This document shows, in pieces, positions 6,452 through 9,589 of a DNA stretch of 9,589 nt. The notes beneath the pieces were generated by a model. That model was given only the letters and a program-made list of their open reading frames with translations. It had not been told where the DNA came from and searched no databases. This stretch comes from a bacterium (GTDB lineage Bacteria > Spirochaetota > Spirochaetia > JABEVK01). The stretch lies in contig JAJXWL010000051.1 of assembly GCA_021781625.1 (NCBI GenBank), forward strand, positions 1 to 9,589, in the 5' to 3' direction. Every line of letters begins with the position of its first letter. Position 1 is the stretch's first letter. The position numbers and the translations under genes are program-made.

Positions 6452-7732
6452 ATGCTAGACTTGAATTTTCTGAGGGAAAACCTCGATGCAGTCCTTTTAA
6501 ATGTGAAAAATCGCCATATGACGGCTGATCCGCAAGAAGCGTTGCGCTTAGCGGACGAACGTTCCAAGTTGTTGCAAACTTTGGAAGCACGCCGAGCCGC
6601 CCGCAATGAAAATGCGGGGAAAATGAAAGGCAAACTAGACCCAGATACCAGAACAGCTCTCATTGAAGAAGGCCGTCAGTTAAAAGAGGCGATTACCGTC
6701 CTCGAAGAAGAACTGACTGGGGTCGAAGAAAGCTTTAAAAAAGCCATGATGGCACTCCCGAATATGGCACACCCCGAGGCTCCCGTTGGCAAACTCGAAG
6801 GGGATAACCTTGAAATCAAACGAGTGGGAGTTCCGACAACATTTGACTTTCCGCCCTTGGATCATGTGCAATTGGGGGAAAAGCTCGATATTGTCGACTT
6901 TGAGGCTGGGACCAAAGTTTCTGGGACGAAGTTTTATTTTCTAAAAAACGAAGGTGTTTTTCTTGAACTTGGGTTGGTCCGTTATGCCTTAGACCTTCTG
7001 ACAAAAAAAGGCTTCACTCCGCTCATTACGCCAGATATTGCCAAAGAAGAAGTCCTGGCGGGGATTGGCTTTAACCCTCGCGGGGAAGAATCCAATATTT
7101 ACCCCTTAGAGGGAACAGGAACTTGTCTCGTCGGAACGGCGGAAATTACTCTGGGTGGTTATTATTCCGAAGAAATCTTAGATTTGTCGCAAGGTCCCAT
7201 TCGCATGGCTGGTGTTTCTCACTGTTTTCGCCGTGAAGCTGGTGCCCATGGTCAATTCTCAAAAGGGTTGTACCGCGTCCATCAGTTTACTAAGGTAGAA
7301 ATGTTTGTGTATTGCCGACCTGAAGAATCGAATGCCCTGCATGAAGAGCTTCGCGGAATTGAAGAAGACTTATTCACGTCCTTGAACATCCCTTTCCGTG
7401 TGGTCGACACCTGTACAGGCGATTTAGGGGCGCCAGCTTATCGAAAATACGACTTAGAGGCTTGGATGCCCGGAAGAGGCGAGGGAGGGGATTGGGGCGA
7501 AATTACCTCCACTTCAAATTGTACGGATTTTCAAGCACGCCGCTTGGGTATTCGTTATAAGGATGAAAACGGTCGAAATCGCCCCGTTCATATGTTGAAT
7601 GGTACCGCTGTCGCGGTCAGCCGAGCTATAGTAGCCATCCTCGAGAACTTTCAACAAAAAGATGGCTCAGTGAGACTCCCCGCCGCTTTAGTACCGTATT
7701 GCGGGTTCGAAATCATCAAGCCCCGTAAATAG
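6452..7732 (+). CDS. serS: Seryl-tRNA synthetase
   Basis: Class II aminoacyl-tRNA synthetase that charges tRNA-Ser (and tRNA-Sec where present) in the cytoplasm. The protein is 426 residues, the usual bacterial length. The N-terminal helical arm that grips the long variable arm of tRNA-Ser spans about 1-105 (MLDLNFLREN start, charged heptads 30-100). The catalytic core follows. It shows the serine-binding TAE at 229-231, motif 2 FRREAGAHG (259-267) with QFTKVEMF (278-285), KYDLEAWMPG (332-341), and motif 3 NGTAVAVSRAIVAILENFQQ (383-402, with Arg391). The loop PGRGEGGDWGE (340-350) is about three residues longer than in E. coli SerRS. The start at 6452 is fixed by the conserved N-terminus and has no clear ribosome binding site. 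The gene ends at a strong terminator, so it is probably a separate unit, with possible readthrough from the EIIA gene. Confidence 0.97.
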   Translation: MLDLNFLRENLDAVLLNVKNRHMTADPQEALRLADERSKLLQTLEARRAARNENAGKMKGKLDPDTRTALIEEGRQLKEAITVLEEELTGVEESFKKAMMALPNMAHPEAPVGKLEGDNLEIKRVGVPTTFDFPPLDHVQLGEKLDIVDFEAGTKVSGTKFYFLKNEGVFLELGLVRYALDLLTKKGFTPLITPDIAKEEVLAGIGFNPRGEESNIYPLEGTGTCLVGTAEITLGGYYSEEILDLSQGPIRMAGVSHCFRREAGAHGQFSKGLYRVHQFTKVEMFVYCRPEESNALHEELRGIEEDLFTSLNIPFRVVDTCTGDLGAPAYRKYDLEAWMPGRGEGGDWGEITSTSNCTDFQARRLGIRYKDENGRNRPVHMLNGTAVAVSRAIVAILENFQQKDGSVRLPAALVPYCGFEIIKPRK

Positions 7733-7777
7733 CTTTAACGAGTTTTACCAACGGGAATGATGTGACGAGGATGATGT

Positions 7778-7807
7778 AAAAAAACCGCCTTTGAGGCGGT
7801 TTTCTTT
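7778..7807. terminator. Bidirectional intrinsic terminator between serS and the convergent small gene
   Basis: AAAACCGCC (7781-7789) and GGCGGTTTT (7795-7803) form a 9-bp stem with the loop TTTGA. On the + strand it runs into TTTTCTTTT, ending serS. On the - strand the preceding A-run (7778-7784) gives seven U residues, ending the gene at 7845-8165. The rest of the gap 7733-7844 holds no gene. Confidence 0.92.
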
Positions 7808-7844
7808 TGAAGTCATGTATTCCAAGGAATTCTTGCTAAGAAAA

Positions 7845-8165
7845 TTATTGCCAATAAGATTGATGACTTGAGCGGAAGTCATTTTTGTTTTCCGCATGGA
7901 AATTCTTATTGTAAGTCGTCTTGGTGCGGTTACAATATTGCTCTACAGCCGCTTTAAAAACGCGCTTATATTCCATGAAGTTATACTTGCCAAAGCCACG
8001 TGCTTTCATTGTTTCCCAAACGATGGCATCGAGCTTTTCTTTGCCTTTTACGCTCAAAACGCGGTTATAGGCCACAAAATAGTCTCGATCAAGCTGAGGA
8101 CCATTTTGAGGATCCGCGGCCGCAACAATCACCTCGCCAGTAAAATCACAAATCAAAGGTGTCAT
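7845..8165 (-). CDS. Small protein of unknown function (106 residues)
   Basis: I do not recognise this family. The protein begins MTPLICDFTGEVIVAAADPQ, is rich in charged and aromatic residues, and shows no signal peptide or membrane segment, so it is probably cytoplasmic. Residues 24-60 (PQLDRDYFVAYNRVLSVKGK, then DAIVWETMKARGFGKYN) look like a compact helical or mixed fold. The last 25 residues are polar, His/Asn/Lys-rich and probably disordered. CDFTGE at 6-11 resembles half of a zinc-ribbon knuckle, but only one further Cys (Cys78) exists, so zinc binding is not supported. The ATG at 8163-8165 was chosen over an upstream TTG because GGGAGGAG precedes it at ideal distance. It is divergent from the NeuB-like gene, has its own promoter and a terminator, and reads as a real expressed monocistronic gene. 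Confidence 0.8.
   Translation of the reverse strand: MTPLICDFTGEVIVAAADPQNGPQLDRDYFVAYNRVLSVKGKEKLDAIVWETMKARGFGKYNFMEYKRVFKAAVEQYCNRTKTTYNKNFHAENKNDFRSSHQSYWQ
7863..7892 (+). terminator. Candidate second + strand terminator inside the end of the small gene
   Basis: ATGACTT (7863-7869) pairs with AAGTCAT (7876-7882) around the loop GAGCGG and is followed by TTTTGTTTT. The stem is short and GC-poor. If active it would stop + strand readthrough from serS before it runs antisense to the small gene. Confidence 0.35.
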
Positions 8166-8170
8166 GGCAT

Positions 8171-8178
8171 CTCCTCCC
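8171..8178 (-). promoter_or_regulatory. Ribosome binding site that fixes the start of the small gene
   Basis: On the minus strand GGGAGGAG lies 5 bases before the ATG at 8165-8163. It is a nearly full anti-16S match and decides the start codon. Confidence 0.85.
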
Positions 8179-8191
8179 ACAAGTTTCTGTA

Positions 8192-8220
8192 ATTTTATCG
8201 ACAACCTTTGAACTTGTCGA
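8192..8220 (-). promoter_or_regulatory. Putative sigma-70 promoter of the small gene
   Basis: Read on the minus strand, TCGACA (8220-8215) and TAAAAT (8197-8192) are separated by 17 bases, each matching consensus at 5 of 6 positions. The expected start of transcription near 8185 leaves a leader of about 20 bases containing the ribosome binding site. The -35 box is inside the right arm of the palindrome at 8196-8222, and the -10 box touches its left arm. Confidence 0.65.
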
Positions 8221-8222
8221 TA
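8196..8222. repeat. 27-bp interrupted palindrome in the divergent intergenic region (candidate operator)
   Basis: TATCGACAA (8196-8204) and TTGTCGATA (8214-8222) are exact inverted copies of 9 bases around a 9-base spacer. The element sits near the middle of the 79-bp gap between divergent start codons and coincides with the promoter of the minus-strand gene. By symmetry its left arm also offers a -35-like TCGACA to the + strand. No U-tract follows on either strand that would make it a terminator. Binding of a dimeric repressor is inferred from position and geometry; no regulator gene is in the window. Confidence 0.7.
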
Positions 8223-8244
8223 GAGAAATGCCGAAAATATCCGT

Positions 8245-9351
8245 ATGAAGGACTTTCAGGACGTTTTTTCCACCCAGCAAGGCGTATTCCTTATTGCGGA
8301 GGTAGGTACTTCTCATCAAGGTAACCTCAACCTTGTCCGAGAACTGATTTCGGCTGCGGCAGAAGCCGGTGCTGACTGCGTGAAATTTCAAGTGGTCTTT
8401 GCAGAAGAGATACTGCACCCCCTGACGGGAGAAGTCCCTTTGCCTGGAGGAAATATCAGGCTCTATGACCGCTTTCGTGAAGTGGAGCGGGATGAGGAGT
8501 TTTATCACTTCTGCCTTGAAGAAACCGAAAAGGCGGGCATGGTCTTTTTGGCCTCGCCTTTTGGACTCAAAAGTGCTCAATTGTTGCGGCGAATTGGGGC
8601 TGGTTGGTATAAGGTGGCCTCACCAGAGTTGAATCACTACCCGCTTTTAAAAGAATTGGCGACGTATCAACGTCCTTTGGTTTTGTCCACAGGGGTCAGT
8701 TATCTGGCGGATATCGAGTCAGCCTTGAGTTGGATACCGGGGCCTAAAGCCCTTTTACATTGCGTGACGTCCTATCCTGCCCCCCCCGAGGAGTATAATT
8801 TAAGAGTATTACAGCCGCTTTCGGTCTTGTTTGGTTGCCCCGTGGGGGTGTCTGACCATTCGATGGACCCCGAACTCGTACCAGGAGTGGCTACCGCCGT
8901 AGGGGCTAAATTGATCGAGAAGCACCTCTGTCTTGATCGGGGTGACCCTGGTTTAGATGATCCCATAGCTTTGGACCCCCAGCAATTTCAACTCATGGTA
9001 AAAACTGTTCGCGAAGGTGAGGCTGTGCCCGAGACCGAACGACTCCAGTGGGCCCGAGACAAGTTCGGAAAGCACCTAGACCTAATCTTAGGTAGCGGTA
9101 AAAAAGAGCTGGCACCCAGCGAGAAAGTCCACTATGAACGGACAAACCGCAGTTTGCATGTGGTACGAACGTTAAGACCTGGACATGTGATCACGCCAGA
9201 GGATGTTGCTGTTCTTCGGACAGAAAAGATTCTCCGGCCTGGGTTACCGCCTCAGTTTTTAGATTTGGTGCTTGGTCGCCCTCTTCAGCGAGAAATCTCT
9301 GCGGGTGAAGGGTTAGTTTGGGACGATTTGCTGCCGGCGGGGAAATTGTGA
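8245..9351 (+). CDS. NeuB/SpsE-family sialic (nonulosonic) acid synthase-like protein
   Basis: Family enzymes condense phosphoenolpyruvate with a hexosamine-type sugar to make nine-carbon acids for surface glycans. The protein is 368 residues, with a TIM barrel (about 12-260) and a C-terminal SAF/antifreeze-like domain (about 300-362), the complete NeuB architecture. Visible family positions are IAEVGTSHQG (17-26), VKFQ (46-49), YKVASPEL (122-129), LSTG (147-150), VSDHS (202-206) and IEKHL (224-228). His205 and His227 correspond to the metal-binding histidines of Neisseria NeuB. RSLHVVRTLRPG in the SAF domain places Arg302 at the substrate-contacting arginine. The substrate cannot be told: sialic, legionaminic and pseudaminic synthases and SpsE share these motifs. 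Upstream codons run into a stop at 8221-8223, so the ATG at 8245 stands although no ribosome binding site precedes it. No cytidylyltransferase or epimerase is nearby. Confidence 0.9.
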   Translation: MKDFQDVFSTQQGVFLIAEVGTSHQGNLNLVRELISAAAEAGADCVKFQVVFAEEILHPLTGEVPLPGGNIRLYDRFREVERDEEFYHFCLEETEKAGMVFLASPFGLKSAQLLRRIGAGWYKVASPELNHYPLLKELATYQRPLVLSTGVSYLADIESALSWIPGPKALLHCVTSYPAPPEEYNLRVLQPLSVLFGCPVGVSDHSMDPELVPGVATAVGAKLIEKHLCLDRGDPGLDDPIALDPQQFQLMVKTVREGEAVPETERLQWARDKFGKHLDLILGSGKKELAPSEKVHYERTNRSLHVVRTLRPGHVITPEDVAVLRTEKILRPGLPPQFLDLVLGRPLQREISAGEGLVWDDLLPAGKL

Positions 9352-9589
9352 GTCACTGAGACTTCCTCTAAAAGGGGTAAATCCTCGGTAAACTTACGCC
9401 CGGGGGAGTAAAAAGCCTTCATGAAGAACGTACCGGCATAAGCACGGAATAAGAGCTGGGGATGCGCATCAAAGCGACCCTTGAGGTTCCAGAAGGCTAA
9501 GTAAGGCTTGAGAAAAGCCATGTCCGTTAAATCGGCAGGGTGTAAGCCCCGAATTTTCAGTGTCCATACGGATGGTCCGGTCCCAGGAG
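9285..9589 (-). CDS. C-terminal part of an unrecognised protein, cut by the window edge
   Basis: An open frame enters from the right edge (first full codon at 9587) and runs 100 codons to a stop at 9285-9287. The visible sequence includes SVWTLKIRGLHPADLTD, an aromatic stretch with YLAFWNLKGRFDAHPQLLFR, then FFMKAFYSPGRKFTEDLP. This looks like a folded protein rather than a shadow frame. The ATG at 9521 has no ribosome binding site, so the gene most likely begins beyond the window. The last 22 codons or so are antisense to the end of the NeuB-like gene (67 bases shared) and are rich in Ser, Asn and Pro, probably a disordered tail. I do not recognise the family. Given the neighbour, a link with surface polysaccharide is possible but unsupported. 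Confidence 0.6.
   Translation of the reverse strand, partial: PGTGPSVWTLKIRGLHPADLTDMAFLKPYLAFWNLKGRFDAHPQLLFRAYAGTFFMKAFYSPGRKFTEDLPLLEEVSVTHNFPAGSKSSQTNPSPAEISR

Noticed and set aside
7819..7857. Small palindromes ATTCC-AA-GGAAT (7819-7830) and TTATTG-C-CAATAA (7845-7857)
   Set aside because: Loops of one or two bases cannot form RNA hairpins as they stand, and short AT-rich palindromes are expected by chance.
7896..8192. 98-codon + strand frame antisense to the small unknown gene
   Set aside because: The minus-strand reading has the promoter, ribosome binding site and terminator; the + reading has none.
8166..8204. TTG start at 8204 (minus) extending the small unknown protein by 13 residues
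   Set aside because: It lies inside the palindrome and upstream of the expected transcription start, while the ATG at 8165 has a strong Shine-Dalgarno.
8146..8580. 144-codon minus-strand frame antisense to the start of the NeuB-like gene
   Set aside because: It crosses the intergenic palindrome and the conserved barrel start of a certain gene and has no start signals.
9382..9391. Third occurrence of TCCTCGGTAA, as in the serS upstream repeats
   Set aside because: It lies inside the minus-strand coding frame with no link to a start; best taken as chance.
1..9589. CRISPR array, transposon, phage or plasmid features
   Set aside because: No repeated spacers, no transposase or integrase, no terminal inverted repeats and no tRNA were seen on either strand.

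Overview
The window is ordinary, densely packed bacterial chromosome at roughly balanced GC. It is dominated by the 3' part of a V-type (A/V-type) ATPase operon in the order atpA-atpB-atpD-atpI-atpK. This order, the spirochaete/Bacteroidota style of the A and B subunits (for example SPAGGNLKEPV and IDPIDSYSKY in AtpA), and the nearby EIIA, serS and NeuB-like genes point to a Spirochaetota member or a related Gram-negative lineage. Bacteroidota, Chlamydiota and some other phyla carry similar operons, so the phylum call is an inference and no genus is claimed.

Layout. Bases 1-5841 (+): atpA (5' end outside the window), atpB (overlaps atpA by 1 base), atpD (1 base after atpB), atpI (overlaps atpD by 4 bases) and atpK (27-base leader with a strong ribosome binding site). 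Together they encode the catalytic A and regulatory B head subunits, the D central stalk, the I stator/half-channel subunit and the K proteolipid ring of an ion-translocating ATPase. No genes for subunits F or G lie among them; E and C homologues could lie upstream. atpK is bracketed by two different 11-bp tandem duplications and is followed by a strong hairpin without a U-tract. Bases 5911-6387 (+): a stand-alone PTS EIIA (PtsN/fructose class) protein, probably regulatory. Bases 6452-7732 (+): serS, seryl-tRNA synthetase, with a promoter placed so that the mRNA may be leaderless, closed by a bidirectional intrinsic terminator.

Bases 7845-8165 (-): a 106-residue protein that I do not recognise, with a good promoter and an excellent ribosome binding site. 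Its promoter lies inside a 27-bp interrupted palindrome in the 79-bp gap shared with the divergent gene at 8245-9351 (+). That gene is a NeuB/SpsE-family sialic-acid-synthase-like enzyme (TIM barrel plus SAF domain), without other nonulosonic acid genes in view. Bases 9285-9589 (-): the C-terminal 100 codons of an unrecognised protein that converges on the NeuB-like gene and overlaps it by 67 bases.

I see no mobile element, CRISPR array, tRNA or rRNA. The parts with most room for new biology are the palindrome-controlled divergent pair (unknown small protein and NeuB-like enzyme), the repeat and hairpin architecture around atpK, and an apparent substitution at one ion-ligand position of AtpK. 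Nothing here amounts to a demonstrably new system.
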